Of a DNA stretch of 64,000 nt, positions 33,589 through 45,256 are shown one piece after another; the first letter of the stretch is position 1, and each line of letters opens with the position of its first letter. A program made the translations under genes and the position numbers. Where the stretch lies: positions 13,530,798 through 13,594,797 of the forward strand of contig NC_054084.1 in the NCBI RefSeq assembly GCF_017562075.2, read 5' to 3'. Under the pieces are notes generated by a model that was not told the origin of the DNA, made no database searches, and saw only the letters and a program-made list of their open reading frames with translations. The DNA is from Anopheles merus (taxonomy: Eukaryota > Arthropoda > Insecta > Diptera > Culicidae).

Positions 33589-35312
33589 AATTCCACACTA
33601 TACAAACATTCGGAAACCAAACCCCGAAGCAAATAAAGCGACCCCGTCTGGTGTGCAATGGCCTCGTCAGATCCGCTGAACGAGTAACTTTCTCAATTTT
33701 GTTATCAACGCGAAACGAGAAGAAAGTGCTGCGACCGTTTTGCTACACGCAAAATATAATACCGCCTTGTGCCGCCTCTACACACACGTTTTTCTGGTCG
33801 TCCGCTTGTGTCGTCGTCCCCGGGTGTGGTGTGCACGGTGTGAAAGGATCGGAAAATCGGATTTTCATCTGTGTTGTTGTTTTTTGTTGTTGCACGTTTG
33901 CATTTGGTACGTTTTTTCTCCTACCCCAGACCAGGCAGTGGAGTGGAGTGGTATTTGCACCAAGTCCAATCGGAAGAAGTGCGTGCGAGTAGGCGTGTGT
34001 GTGCATCGGTCGTCGTGTGGCTAGATGTGAGTTTGTTGTTTATTACGGTGCAATAGAAACAATCGCAGTGTGCAGCGACAAAGTGTCAAGGAAAATCGTC
34101 GGAATTGGATTCCGACCTAAGCGTCCGTGCGAAACGACTGTGTGTGTGTGCGCGAGTTTTTACCTCGAACTTTTGCGTCGGTCACACGGCTGACCGTGGC
34201 ATACAGCAGGAAGTGACCGAGTGTGTCTGTGGCGCTCTGTGTGCCCTGTGCACGCGCGTCCGTGTGCGTTTGTGTAATTAAAGTTTACCCCTGCAGTCGT
34301 CCGGGCGGTTCGTAAAACTTGCTGCAGCACCGTGCCCCGTAGCAGTAGCAGTCGGTCGAAATTGTAGTGCGAAAAGAAACGGGCGAGGAGAGGAAAGAGC
34401 AACTCTCCATCGACACTTTGTTTTGGTTTTCTAAATTTAGCCACCAGCTAGCTAACCGTTGCGCTCATCTCATTTCTTTTGCCTACCGAGCGAGGCCAAC
34501 ATATTGGCAAACTCAACAGCCGAGGACGATTGCATTTTGCATAAAGAAAAACACAGAAGTTCCCCAAGAAAAAGGCAGCAAAGTCCCGACTACGCAATCA
34601 CAACAACCAGACCTTGGACGGAGGGTGTTGGTGGTGGCGCAATAGATTCATTTCGTTTCGGAAGTCGGCGACAGCAGAAGCAGGCAGCAGCGAGTGTGTC
34701 TCTCTAATCAGCAACTGCTCCCCGAACACACAAACACACGGAACGAGGCAGTAATAGACAGACGAACACAGACACGGGGCTCGTCAACATCAGCAAACGG
34801 CACGGAGTACCCTCCTACGACGACCCTTGTGGACCTCGAGTTTTGTTTCGGGAGGTTTCCATATATTTTTTTTACCATCGGTTCGCCTCCCTCGTCCGAA
34901 CAGAATCGTCTCAAAAACAAAACGAAAAAATACACACAACAACAACAAGATAGAGGTTCTCCCCGCAGTGTGGCATCGTAAAATAACAACAAAACAGCTG
35001 TAGTGGTGTGGATACAGTGCTGGCGAGCGTTTGTGTAAAGTTTTACAATACATCTCATCAGATTCTGCCACCACGAACGACAGGAACCATCCGTGCGCTG
35101 ACCAGTTGGAAAGGTTCTGCCCAGGGGTAGAGTGTTGTCACATCAATTATCCTCCGCAGCGTAGAAACGTCCGTGTCTCAGCAACCAGAGATCCCAATAT
35201 ACGCGCCGTGCAGTGGAACAATCATCTTCGTCATCGTCGCGCTGCTTGTTTTAAAGTTGAAGGAATAAAACCGGAGACACAACCTTCTACCGTCAACAAA
35301 CACCGCTGCAAC
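33589..35312 (+). other. Probable Herp promoter and long 5' UTR
   Basis: No coding exon. The strand is rich in GTGT, CAAC and AACAACAAC words typical of dipteran leaders. I cannot place the transcription start; possible leader introns are not resolved. Confidence 0.4.
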
Positions 35313-38300
35313 ATGGATGTAACGCTGATCGTGAAGGCGTCCAATCAGCAGTGCGAGGACCTGACCATCAAATGCGAACCATCCTGGACGATTCGCCGAC
35401 TGAAGGGCCACCTGACGGAGGTGTACCCAGGCAAGCCGGTAAGTGAGAATGGGGCAGACAGACGGACAGCCAGTCGACCTTTTGTTTTCATTTGCTCAAT
35501 CATCTCACAATCACCTCCCCCTAACCAGGGCAAAAAAACAATCCTTTTTGGTGGGAAATTGCTTTCTTTTTTTTTCTTGCTGTTCTTGTAGCACACATGG
35601 CACAAATCGATTTTCGCTAAAAAGGCCACAACAGCGACAGTACAACCCGGGTGGTGTCGTCTCTCAATGGCAGCCAGTTAATGAAAGGATGATTCACAGA
35701 CCCCAGCGCACACTAGCATATCGATTACCGTTGGCGACGGCGGCGGGTACACGTGACAAATTGCTGGACTCATGCACGTATCCGGCGACCGGGACTGTCC
35801 CGTATGTGAGAACGGGCTCAATTAACGGCTAATGATGCAAAAGGGGGAAGAAATGCTGTAAATAGGAGGGATGACCGGTTCGATTTTGTCTTGAACAAAC
35901 GGCGGTCACCTTCGACACACACACACCAACAAACGCTAACGGGCCCGATCAGCCCACACAGTGAACGTTGTTTGGACACGTGTAATCACACAGTACAGAA
36001 CAGCAAAAAAACCAGCTGTACAGATTTAATGCTATGCGTGTGTGTGTGTATCGGTCTGTGTGTGTGGATATTCTGTTTTTAGTTTTTGCTCTCCTTCCTT
36101 CTTGTCTCAACAGCACAGACGGTAATTTAAACTGCAGCGAGAAGATTCTAGCATATCGATCGACACAGGAATGAATGCGTAATTTGAAGATCGCATCGCG
36201 GCCCCGCGCACGCTAGATTTACTTACTTTTCAAAGCAATGGCGCACAGTTTTATTGCATCATTCGTCGCCGGCAAGAACATTCCTGTGCCAGTGGCAAAT
36301 GGTATTTGATTTATTATATCTCTTCCATTGGCCCGTTTTTTGCTACTGTTTGGGAGGAATTGCGAATAAACTTTTCCATCCAGACAGTCCCAAACATAGG
36401 CAGAAAGGCAGAGAAAGATAGGGACACGTCATTGTTTTGTAAATCGATTATTGTACCAACAACCCCAGCAACTCGGATGGCATGGCATAGGGAAATAGTT
36501 CATTCTTGGTACCTGATGGAATGCAAAAACGGACAAAAAGTGTTTTCCATTTCTTGTTTTATTAATCAAACTTTTACGATTTGTTGTAATATTATTATTT
36601 TTTTGCATCTTCTGTATACTTCCATTGCCATTTCAAGTATGTGTAATTGCAATTGTGCAAAATCTGAACTGTGTATATGTGTGTATGTAAGGGTGGAAAT
36701 TCCCCCAACACAGTACAGTCTTTGTTTGATGATAATTAAATCGATCTGTGGCGAGAGATAGTGCTAATCTCTGTTTTTCTTGTTTTTTTTAGCACTGTTA
36801 CTAGTGTTTGTACACAAACTGCTTAGCTGCGGTTGTGCCAACTTACCGGACGGCTTGAGTTGTGTGTTTACATTGTTGTGAGAGTTGTGAAATTATAATT
36901 ATTATTTTTAAATTAAATTACATCAGTTACACTATTAATCAAGCTTGTAATACAGAGTTTTCCAGTAGTTCTCATAGCTGTGGGACACTTTATTGGAACC
37001 TTCTTACGTGAAATGAAGTTGCACGCTTGTTGGACATATCCACTAGGAATTTCCAAGGAGGCTGTCCAAAAAGGGGTGCCATAGAGTCCAATTTCCATCA
37101 CATGAAGTTCACTTCCCAACAAGAAAGAGTTAAGCAAGTGTCTCACAACTATGAGATCTTCATGGAAAATCCTGTAATAGATACATGAGCTCTTTAACAA
37201 AATGCTTTCAAAAATTTCGATGGCCAGCAAATAGAAAATCTCCAAAATGCAAACCAAATCACCTAAGCAGATTCGAAAACAGATGTCGTTTAACTTTTTG
37301 TACCAGTAAATGAAAAGCCTCCACGCACCGTAACCTTGCAAAATCTCGGCAGCACCTTCTGTATGAGTGTGGTGAGCCAGCCCCCCCTGTGTAGTGTGTG
37401 CTGAGTGCTGCAAGTACGTGGCCCTTTCCAGTTGGATAATGATAAGAGGTTGTGCGAATGTGTACCAAAACAGTAAAAATAAAAAAGGAAACTTTTAATG
37501 GTTGTAGTGTGGACAGCCGTTTGAAATACGGTCGTTTCCATCGCCACATGATAACGAGCAAACTGTGTAGATTCGGTGTGGTGGTAATAAACATACGAAC
37601 CAACGTCAGTATAGCATATGGGGAGGGGAGAGAGCACAGTAGGTTTTCAATAACACTGTGATTAGGACGGAGGTTTTGAGGAGATTTAGGAGAAAAAAGA
37701 CTGTTTATAGTTCATATTCTGTGTAGGTGTAAAGGGAAATCGAGTAGTTTGAATGAACATCAATACCACGTCCCCAAAACTGGCTGTTAATGTTGTAGTG
37801 TTAGTTGACGTGGAATGCATTTACACTTTCGTCGCAATTTAATGTTTATTTTCCTTTTTCCCTTTTTTCTTTTCTCTGCTCTCTAGAGCACCGATGAACA
37901 GAAGCTGATCTACTCTGGCCAGCTGCTGGGCGATAGCGTGGTCCTGAAAGACGTCCTGCGCCAGTACGATGGACAGCAGGCCCACACGGTGCATTTAGTT
38001 TTCACGCCAAAGAACAGCTACTACGGTGGGAGCAGCAGCAGCAGCGGCAGTAAATCGAACAGCAACAGCAGCACCAAAATGGCTTCGAACGCTGCCAGCA
38101 GCAGCAGCAGCAGCAGCACGGCAGCGTCCGCCGGTTCGAGTGGCACTGCCAGCACTTCGACCACCTCGGGTCCGGGCGTATCGTACGGGCAAAGTTCACG
38201 TGAAGGTGTGGGAGAAACGACGCTGGGCGACGGTGCGAGTGGCGATGGTCTACGTCATCGGGGGGTATCGCAGCCGGGCAGCGCGCCACGAGCTAATCCG

Positions 38301-39778
38301 CGACCGTCACAGTTTGTGGAACAAACGGCCGCACTGCAGGCGTACATGCACACCTACATGCAGTGTTTGAATCAATATGTGAACCTGTAAGTATATTGGA
38401 AACGTTGTGGTCATTCTTCCACCAGGCTCTAACGGGTGCGCTTTCCTTCCCTCTCACTTTCCAGCATCAATGAGCAAGCGAATGTAAATGCGGTGCAGTC
38501 GGGCAGTGCACTACCGGGCACGGCCGGAAATGCCGCAACATCGACGACGACTCCGATCGCATATCCCCTTTCCGGTGCGCAACCACCGTTCCCGAACGTT
38601 CCGTTCATGCCGATGGTACAGCCAACGACGATACCGGGCGCTTTCCCCAATCTTGCCTACTATCCCTGCATGGCGACGGCCCCGTATGCCAGCGGGTTCC
38701 CTTCGTCCGGCAACATTCCAGCCGCTGCTGCTGCCGCTTCCAGTCCGGCCGGCAATGGGGCAAGCAATTTCCTACCCACCGCTCCCGGGCTGCCGATGCC
38801 CACCGGCCAGCAAACTCCCACCACGAGCCCGATTGCTGCCGGAGCGTCGGCTACAGCGGGAGGAGAGGCGGGCGACGGTACGGCCACGGCGCCAGGCACG
38901 AGCGGTGGTGAGGTGGTAGCAACGGCGGCTGCCGAACAGCAGGGAGCGGCAGGAGGTGCGCAGCAGGACGGTGGACAGGCTGGTGCTGGTGCTCCGGCCC
39001 GTGCCCGCCGCTTCCCCAACATTGTCGTGGAGGAGCAGGAAAACAATGACTGGCTGGATGTGTTCTTCAGCATGTGCCGGGTTGGGATTTTGATCACCGT
39101 GATATACCTGTACTCGTCGCCGATACGATGCCTAACGGTTCTCTTCATCGGTGTGATGTTGTATCTGTAAGTATAGGAGTACATTAACATTCCTGCCCTC
39201 GCCCTATATCCTTAACGCAAACGCTGTGTCTTTGTTGATACTTTCCCAGCAAAAAGCATCTGGATCGTTATTATCAGGCCGACAGGCGTACGCCCCGGGT
39301 GCAGCCGGTGGCACAGGATGCGGCACCTGTCAGGGAGCAACAGGAACCGGTGGCCGGCCAGCCAAACCATAACAACGTACCTGTGCAGAACGCGGAACAG
39401 CTGCCGGCACACGAACCCGCTGCTGCGGCGGGCACGTCCGGTACGGAGAGCGCTACCAAGCGGGAAACCAGTGAAGCAGGTCCTTCCTCATCGCGCAACA
39501 GCCAAGAAGCATCTACCAGTGGCAGTACAGTGGTGCCCCGCCCCCGCACTGGTCCACTGAGCCAAAACGCGGAAGCAACCGCCGCCCCCGTGACGGAGCA
39601 GGACCAGCACCAGCAGGAAGCAGCACAAGCGGCGAGCGTAGCGAGCGATGAGCACGGTACGGCGGAGCAGCCCGCTGCCGAGGGCCAACGGATGACGTTC
39701 AACGATATGACGTCCTTCCTCGGCACGCTGGTGATAACGTTCTTTACCTCCATCATTCCGGACACACCGGCGGCGTAA
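35313..39778 (+). CDS. HERPUD: HERP: ER-resident ubiquitin-like-domain membrane protein (HERPUD1/2 homolog)
   Basis: Exons 35313-35438, 37887-38386, 38465-39166 and 39250-39778 join in phase (phase 0, then phase 2 twice), giving 618 residues. Residues 1-90 are a ubiquitin-like domain (MDVTLIVKASNQQCEDLTIK, then STDEQKLIYSGQLLGDSVVL, ending HTVHLVF). A Ser/Ala/Gly-rich linker follows, then an AYMHTYMQCLNQYV helix, a Pro/Ala-rich stretch, and near 400-443 the conserved 'NDWLDVFFSMCRVGILI' membrane hairpin. After it comes a Gln/Ala-rich tail ending in a hydrophobic FLGTLVITFFTSI. HERP organises the HRD1 ER-associated degradation complex and is induced by ER stress. It is much longer than vertebrate HERP (about 390-400) because of low-complexity linkers. 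Intron 1 (2.4 kb) carries a MITE. Confidence 0.92.
36951..37176. mobile_element. Foldback MITE, copy B, in Herp intron 1
   Basis: Starts TACAGAGTTTTCCAGTAGTT; the reverse complement of its end is TACAGGATTTTCCATGAAGA. Both are followed by TCTCATAG.TGTG.GACACTT, so the arms are long. The inner part (37085-37125, TGAAGTTCACTTCCCAACAA) is the reverse complement of 40270-40295 in copy C. TA on both sides. Confidence 0.75.
38031..38120. repeat. AGC/CAG trinucleotide runs inside Herp exon 2
   Basis: Repeated AGCAGC/AACAGC codons encode the Ser/Asn-rich linker (SSSSSGSKSNSNSS, later SSSSSSS). Likely variable in length between individuals. Confidence 0.75.
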
Positions 39779-41305
39779 ATGGGCGGCGTGTGCTCTGCTC
39801 TGAGCTTTTCGGTAAGCTTTTCGGTGGTGTACACTGTTATTGTTTCTCTTTTCTAGTGTTACCACCACTCTTTACATCTTCCTGCGCTCCTGGTTTGTGA
39901 GGCAGGGAAAGAAAAAAAGGTGGATGCTTTTCTGTATACCCCCTCTTATATATTACGCGCTCTACCGCCGCATCCGCGTCATATTACAGGACCCACGTAG
40001 CTTACAAAAAACGGAACGGGAAGAGCCCAGAAGCTTTGTACAGTTTAGAATTATACCTAGCGAGAAAGGAATTTGTGAGGGAAAACCAACCACACAACAG
40101 TCCAACGAATTCGGCACACCTTAACAAAATGGGCATTTTTCGCTATCCCACAGGGTGACGAATTTAGTACGTCATCTCCTTATCAGGACCTATAAAAGAT
40201 AATCGCCGTGTGTATGTGTGTGTTTACAGGGTTATTCATGAGTGCTCATAGCACTTCATTGGCTCTTTCTTGTTGGGAAGTGAACTTCATATGATGGAAA
40301 TTGGACTGCATGGGACGCTTTTTGGACACTCATTGGAAATTCCTATTCGATTTGTCCAACAAGGGTGCTATAGAGTCCAATTCCTTTCACCTTAAGTTCA
40401 TTTCCTATAGGAAAGAGTCATGAAAGAATCCCACAAGTATGAGAATCCCTTAAACACTCTGTATTGACTATTTTTTTTCCCTTGTTTTAAATGCCTTTCC
40501 CTCCTCCCCCATTATATGTTATTTAATACTTTATGTTAATTGTGGCCCATGCATGTTGCGTGTGCTAGCGTGGTGTTAGCGCCTGTAGGGATGAAAGCTA
40601 GAACCCTTCTTCTTCCCATTGTGTACGTTAGTCAGGATATGTTTCTGTGCAAAAAAAAAACTCGCAGAAAGATAGTTGTTCTTTCGTTCTTTTTCATGGT
40701 GCTCTGTTTAGGAATCGGATTGGTTCGTATGTAATATTGTGCAATTCCAAAGGATTGCTGTACAATTTAAATCACAATTCCCATTTTTCCGCTCCCAATC
40801 CTCCTCCGTAACCCCGGTATTATAATGTAAAACACTATTCGTTTCAGCTTCCCGCTGGAAGGGAAAAGCTGGAGCAAGCTAAATTAAAGGGCAAGCAAAG
40901 AAAAAAAATCGTTTTAGCGATAGGGGGTTGCGTAGTACGAAGAGAGTAAATGTAATAGAGATATTACGTGTACATCATTTAAACAAACAAAAAACCCTTT
41001 ACCGGATTTAAGGGGGGGGAGAGAAAATGGGAATAATAAGTAGATTGGAGTTAGGGCGCACGTTCTATAGCTTTAAGCAAAAGTGGGCAGATTTCGATTG
41101 TTAGCACGGACTAACTAAAAAACTAAAAACAAAGGCATCAAAATCAACAAAAAACATTAGGAAAAGAAAACACAAAAATATTTAAACAAAAAAAGATGTA
41201 TAATAAAGCGTAGGGAAAGATTGTGTTGCCTCCCCCCGTTTACCATATTTCTTGATTTTTTACTTGTTAAATCATTGTGATTGATGTATTAATTATGAAA
41301 ATAAA
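39779..41305 (+). other. Herp 3' UTR and flank
   Basis: AT-rich, non-coding. AATAAA signals occur at 41202-41207 and 41300-41305. A potential splice acceptor near 39856 followed by an open frame (VTTTLYIFLRSWFVRQGKKK) has no in-frame donor in the last coding exon, so I treat it as UTR. Confidence 0.5.
40225..40463. mobile_element. Foldback MITE, copy C, downstream of Herp
   Basis: Ends TACAGGGTTATTCATGAGTG and (reverse complement) TACAGAGTGTTTAAGGGATT. Roughly 100-bp imperfect arms both contain GGCTCTTTC/GACTCTTTCC and GAATTGGACT/AAATTGGACT. Flanked by TA. Confidence 0.75.
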
Positions 41306-41435
41306 GCAGTAAAAAAACGATGTAAACATAGTAACGTTAAAGGGATTGGTTAAATAAGATAAGCGATAAATAGTGAAATAGAAAACATTCAAACAGCATT
41401 TAATAGTTATAGAAGCCATTTGTGAACAATTTAAC

Positions 41436-41441
41436 TTTATT
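41436..41441 (-). terminator. Poly(A) signal AATAAA of ZC3H15
   Basis: Minus-strand AATAAA 180 bp past the stop, about 130 bp from the opposing Herp poly(A) signal. Confidence 0.65.
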
Positions 41442-41620
41442 ACACTTTATGCTTTTAATTAAAAAGAGGCGGAAATATCCGGGAGAGAGGCGACAAAAAA
41501 AACAGAACCCTAACGACGACGTTGTGCACTCTAGAAGGATCTAGTAGGCTGCCCTCTCTCTATCTCTCTCTATTCGTTTTGCATGAAACGGTGTGAGTGT
41601 GGTTCGCTAGCGGTATCTTA

Positions 41621-43130
41621 TCACGATTTTTCACTCGCCTCGTTCGAAGTTCCACCGCCATTGTTTTCGTCCTCGTCGTCATCGTCATCGCTTAGGTCGT
41701 CGTCCAATCCTTCGAGGTCTTCTTCGAGGAACAGGTTCTCGTTGATCGGTGCCGCATCGTTTGCAGCCGCCCCATCGGCATCGCCCTCAGCGGCGGTAGC
41801 GTCGGCAGCAGTTCGACTGGCCGCTTCCGCTGCCATCTTTTCCCATCGATCCGTTTCAGCGACCGTGCCGGTGTTATCGACCTGCAAAAGGGGGGAGAAG
41901 AAGGCTTGTAGCTTGGTGCATTTTGGCACTCTCCACCTTCCACTTACGTCCTTGATGTTGAGACTGAGCATGTTCAAATCCAGCTCCCTGTATTCGGTTG
42001 TATCGTCATCGTCCTCGTTGCGACCGTACGACTCGACCGCCTCGCCATCGTCCGCACCGTCGTCGATCAGGTCCGGATTGAAGCTGAACATCTCCCTACC
42101 GGACAGTCCGTTCTGTCGGCCGGCCTTGAAGTCCTTCAGCTTGCGTTCCTCCTCCTTCTGCAGCTTGTCCTTCTTCTCCTGCAGCTTGCGCTTCTTCCAC
42201 GCCAGGAACGATTCGAGCGTGACGCGCGTCTGGCTCGGCCCGAGTGCCGCCCGCTCGCGCTCAATCAGATCGACCAGCGATATCTCCTCCTTCTGTGATT
42301 CGGCCTTCTTTTTGTCCTTCTTCAGCACGTAGCCGGGCGGCAGGGCGTGGCGGTAGATACACTTCTCGCCATTCGGGCACTCCCAGAACCAGCCGTACAG
42401 CGAACGTTCGACCGCGTCGAGGAAGTATTTGCAGATCTACAAAAAAAAAAAGTGGACGTATGTAAGGAAACTGCAAGCACGGCCAAATGCAAATGCACCT
42501 ACGATAGTGGTCGTGGGCATCGTTTTCTCTTTGCCGTGCTTCTTAGCCACCACCTCGGCCAGCTTCTCCTCGGACCAGTTTTCGATCGTATCGTTCACAT
42601 CGGCGTCGCGTATGTCGACGTGTATCGATCGCTTCTCCGACTTGCGCTCCACGGCCGGGTCGTGCGAAAACTTGCACTTGTCCCCCTTCGTGCAGGTGCC
42701 CTGCTTGAAGAAGGCGCACAGCACCGACTTGGGATCGGCGCCCGCCTCCAGCTTCTGCGTCGCGACCGGCTTGAACAGCTTGGCCAGCTCCTTCTGCTCC
42801 TTCAGCTTCTTCTCCTTTTCCTCCTTCTTGGCATTGGTGCCCGTGGCAAGGTTATGTTGGCCGCCACTCTTCACCTGCTTCTCCACCTGCGAGATGAACT
42901 TTTGCTGCTTGGCTCCTTTTTTGTTTTTCAACCCGAACGTTTTATCCTGCGGAAATGGGTGAATAGGCATTTTTAGCCACACATATTAATGTATTCACTC
43001 CACACGGTTTCGAGTCGGAGCATCGCATCGGGACAGGCAGTCTCCTTTCGTCATCAATTACCTCAATGATTTTCTCCTTTTTCTTCGCCTCCGTCTTCTT
43101 CGAGGTTGAAGGTGCTTTCTTTGGAGGCAT
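41621..43130 (-). CDS. ZC3H15: Zinc finger CCCH protein 15 (DRG family regulatory protein 1)
   Basis: Exons (minus) 43130-43062, 42946-42503, 42436-41948 and 41881-41621, all phase-0 joins, giving 420 residues. It opens MPPKKAPSTSKKTEAKKKEK, then KTFGLKNKKGAKQQKFI as in the family. First CCCH finger C100-C108-C114-H118 (spacing 7-5-3); second C173-C191-C197-H201 (17-5-3), with WFWECPNGEKCIYRH. A charged coiled-coil-like part (LAWKKRKLQEKKDKLQKEEE) and a DFRP domain (FSFNPDLIDDGADDG...) precede an acidic C-terminus. The family stabilises the translational GTPase DRG1 and associates with ribosomes. Length is close to the human protein (426). Divergent from SDA1, which also acts in ribosome production; whether they are co-regulated is inference. 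Confidence 0.94.
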
Positions 43131-43325
43131 TTTCCTGCCGGTTATGTCCCTGTGGGAAGTCTTTTGCTAGGGAAATTTTTAGTAGAAAACAGGCAATCTG
43201 TGCAATGGAAATGGCACAACAATTCAGCCAAAAACACGCACGGCGACCAACTTGCCGAAAGGCGACGTTTCGCACTAACAGCTCCTCAATGTGACAGGCG
43301 ATGTTTTGGGTTTGACAATCCCAAA
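43131..43325. other. ZC3H15 promoter-proximal region
   Basis: Only about 195 bp of apparently unique sequence separates the ZC3H15 start codon from the repeat-filled element, so the core promoter must be here. No TATA box seen. Confidence 0.4.
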
Positions 43326-44892
43326 CAGTGTGACCAGATTAATTTGGCGGTTTTCGGTAGGAAAAACAAAAATCGCAAAAGCTTTCGCGAAAATCGCAGA
43401 AGTTTTTGCGAAAATCGCAGAAGTTTTTGCGAAAACCGCAGAAGTTTTCGCGAAAATCGCAAAACTTTTTGCTAAAATCGCAAAACTTTTTGCGAGAATC
43501 GCAGAAGTTTTTGCGAAAATCGCAGAAGTTTTTGCGAAAATCGCAGAAGTTTTTGCGAAAATCGCAGAAGTTTTTGCGAAAACCGCAGAAGTTTTCGCGA
43601 AAATCGCAAAACTTTTTGCAAAAATCACAAAACTTTTTGCGAGAATCGCAGAAGTTTTTGCGAAAATCGCAGAAGTTTTTGCGAAAATCGCAGAAGTTTT
43701 TGCGAAAGTTGCAGAAGTTTTTGCGAAAATCGCAGAAGTTTTTGCGAAAATCGCAGAAGTTTTTGCGAAAATCGCAGAAGTTTTTGCGAAAATCGCAGAA
43801 GTTTTTGCGAAAATCGCAGAAGTTTTTGCGAAAATCGCAGAAGTTTTTGCAACAATCGCAGAAATTATTGCGAAAATCGCAGAAGTTTTCGCGAAAATCG
43901 CAAAACTTTTTGCAAAAATCGCAAAACTTTTTGCGAGAATCGCAGAAGTTTTTGCGAAAATCGCAGAAGTTTTTGCGAAAATCGCAGAACTTTTTGCGAA
44001 AATCGCAGAAGTTTTGCGAAAATCGCAGAAATTTTTGCGAAAATCGCAGAAGTTTATGCGAAAATCGCAGAAGTTTTTGCGAAAATCGCAGAAGTTTTTG
44101 CGAAAATCACAGAAGTTTTTGTGAAAATCGCAAAACTTTTTGCGAAAATCGCAGAAGTTTTTGCGAAAATCGCAAAACTTTTTGCGAAAATAGCAGAAGT
44201 TTTTGCGAAAATCGCAGAAGTTTTTGCGAAAATCGCAGAAGTTTTTGCGAAAATCGCAGAAGTTTTTGCAACAATCGCAGAAATTATTGCGAAAATCGCA
44301 GAAGTTTTAGCGAAAATCGCAAAACTTTTTGCGACAATCGCAAAAGTTTTTGCGAAAATCGCAGAAGTTTTTGCGAAAATTGCAAAACTTTTTGCGAAAA
44401 TCGCAAAACTTTTTGCGAATATCGCAGAAGTTTCTTCGAAAATCGCAAAACTATTTGCGAAAATCGCAGAAGCTTTTTCGATAATCGCAAAAAAAAATTT
44501 GCGAAGTTGTTTTTGCGAAAATCGCAGAAGTTTTTGCGAAAATCGCAGAAGTTTTTGCAAAAATCGCAAAAGTTTTGCGTAATTCGCAGAAGTTTTTGCG
44601 AAAATCGCAGAAGTTTTTGCGAAATTCGCTGAAGTTTTTGCGAAAATCGCAGAAGTTTTTGCGAAAATCGCAAACTTTTTGCGAAAATCGCAAAACTTTT
44701 TGCGAAAATCGTAAAAGTTTTTGCAAAGTTTTGCGTTTTTGCGAAAATCGCAGAAGTTTTTGCGAAAACCGCTTAACTTTTTTTTTATCTGTGTTATCTG
44801 TGATATCTCATTTAAAATTGACAGGCCTTTTGATAAAATCGCATCCGATGGAGCACAGACACGGGCCTAAATCGGTATTTCTGGTCACTCTG
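43326..44892. mobile_element. TIR-bounded element carrying the 21-bp array
   Basis: Left end CAGTGTGACCAGAT, right end (reverse complement) CAGAGTGACCAGAA. The 8 bp just outside are ATCCCAAA (43318-43325) and ATCGCACA (44893-44900), six of eight identical, consistent with an aged 8-bp target duplication (hAT- or P-like). No transposase is visible; almost all of the 1.57 kb is tandem repeat. Confidence 0.5.
43369..44777. repeat. 21-bp tandem repeat array (about 67 units) with 147-bp higher-order repeats
   Basis: The unit is GCGAAAATCGCAGAAGTTTTT. Each unit contains the inverted repeat GCGA-AAA-TCGC. Variant units recur at exact multiples: GCGAGAATC at 43492, 43639 and 43933 (147 and 294 bp apart); GAAAACCGCA at 43431 and 43578 (147 bp). 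A 22-bp variant GCAACAATCGCAGAAATTATTG recurs at 43849 and 44268 (419 bp, 20 units less 1 bp). Because 21 is divisible by 3 the array is open in several frames on both strands; those frames are not genes. Confidence 0.95.
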
Positions 44893-44964
44893 ATCGCACA
44901 CTGTTCGATGTTTTTTATAGCGCCGTCTCGCTCTATCCACCGCCGTCGAACGCAAGGTTGTCAC

Positions 44965-45256
44965 CAAGGTGGATTTAAAAATATCAGGTGGTGGACTCTG
45001 GTGCATTTTGACAATTCGTCACTTGACGTAAGGTCCCCAGGATTCAAACTTTGTTTACATTTATTAAATTTGTTCATTTAATTTATCTACCCCACTTTTT
45101 TCGATTAAGTATTCCTTAAAAATATATTTTGGACTTTTTGAGTTCTTATTTAACATTAAAACATCGATTAAAGTGTATTATTTTGTGATATTCCATGAAT
45201 TTATTCTATAGTCCCAAAGACCCTTAGCCAACACCTGATATTTTTAATCCACCTTG
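44965..45256. mobile_element. 292-bp MITE with perfect 8-bp target-site duplication (hAT-like)
   Basis: Terminal inverted repeats CAAGGTGGATTTAAAAATAT / CAAGGTGGATTAAAAATATC, about 26 bp with one single-base indel. GTTGTCAC is directly repeated on both sides (44957-44964 and 45257-45264), an exact 8-bp duplication. The core is AT-rich and non-coding. An 8-bp duplication and CA...TG ends fit the hAT superfamily (P elements also duplicate 8 bp). It lies about 150 bp upstream of the SDA1 start codon, probably in its promoter or leader. Confidence 0.88.

Noticed and set aside
39840..40124. Extra 3' coding exon of Herp (VTTTLYIFLRSWFVRQ...)
   Set aside because: The preceding coding exon has its stop at 39776-39778, and I found no in-phase donor before it that keeps the conserved protein intact.
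43369..44777. Resemblance to a CRISPR array (regular short palindromic repeats)
   Set aside because: Units are directly adjacent with no unique spacers, no cas genes exist, and the DNA is eukaryotic.
43275..45081. Several long open frames (up to 408 codons) on both strands with KSQKFLRKSQKFL- or AKIAEVFAKIAEVF-like repeats
   Set aside because: They are translations of the 21-bp repeat; since 21 is a multiple of 3 all frames stay open. No start context, splice sites or domain support.
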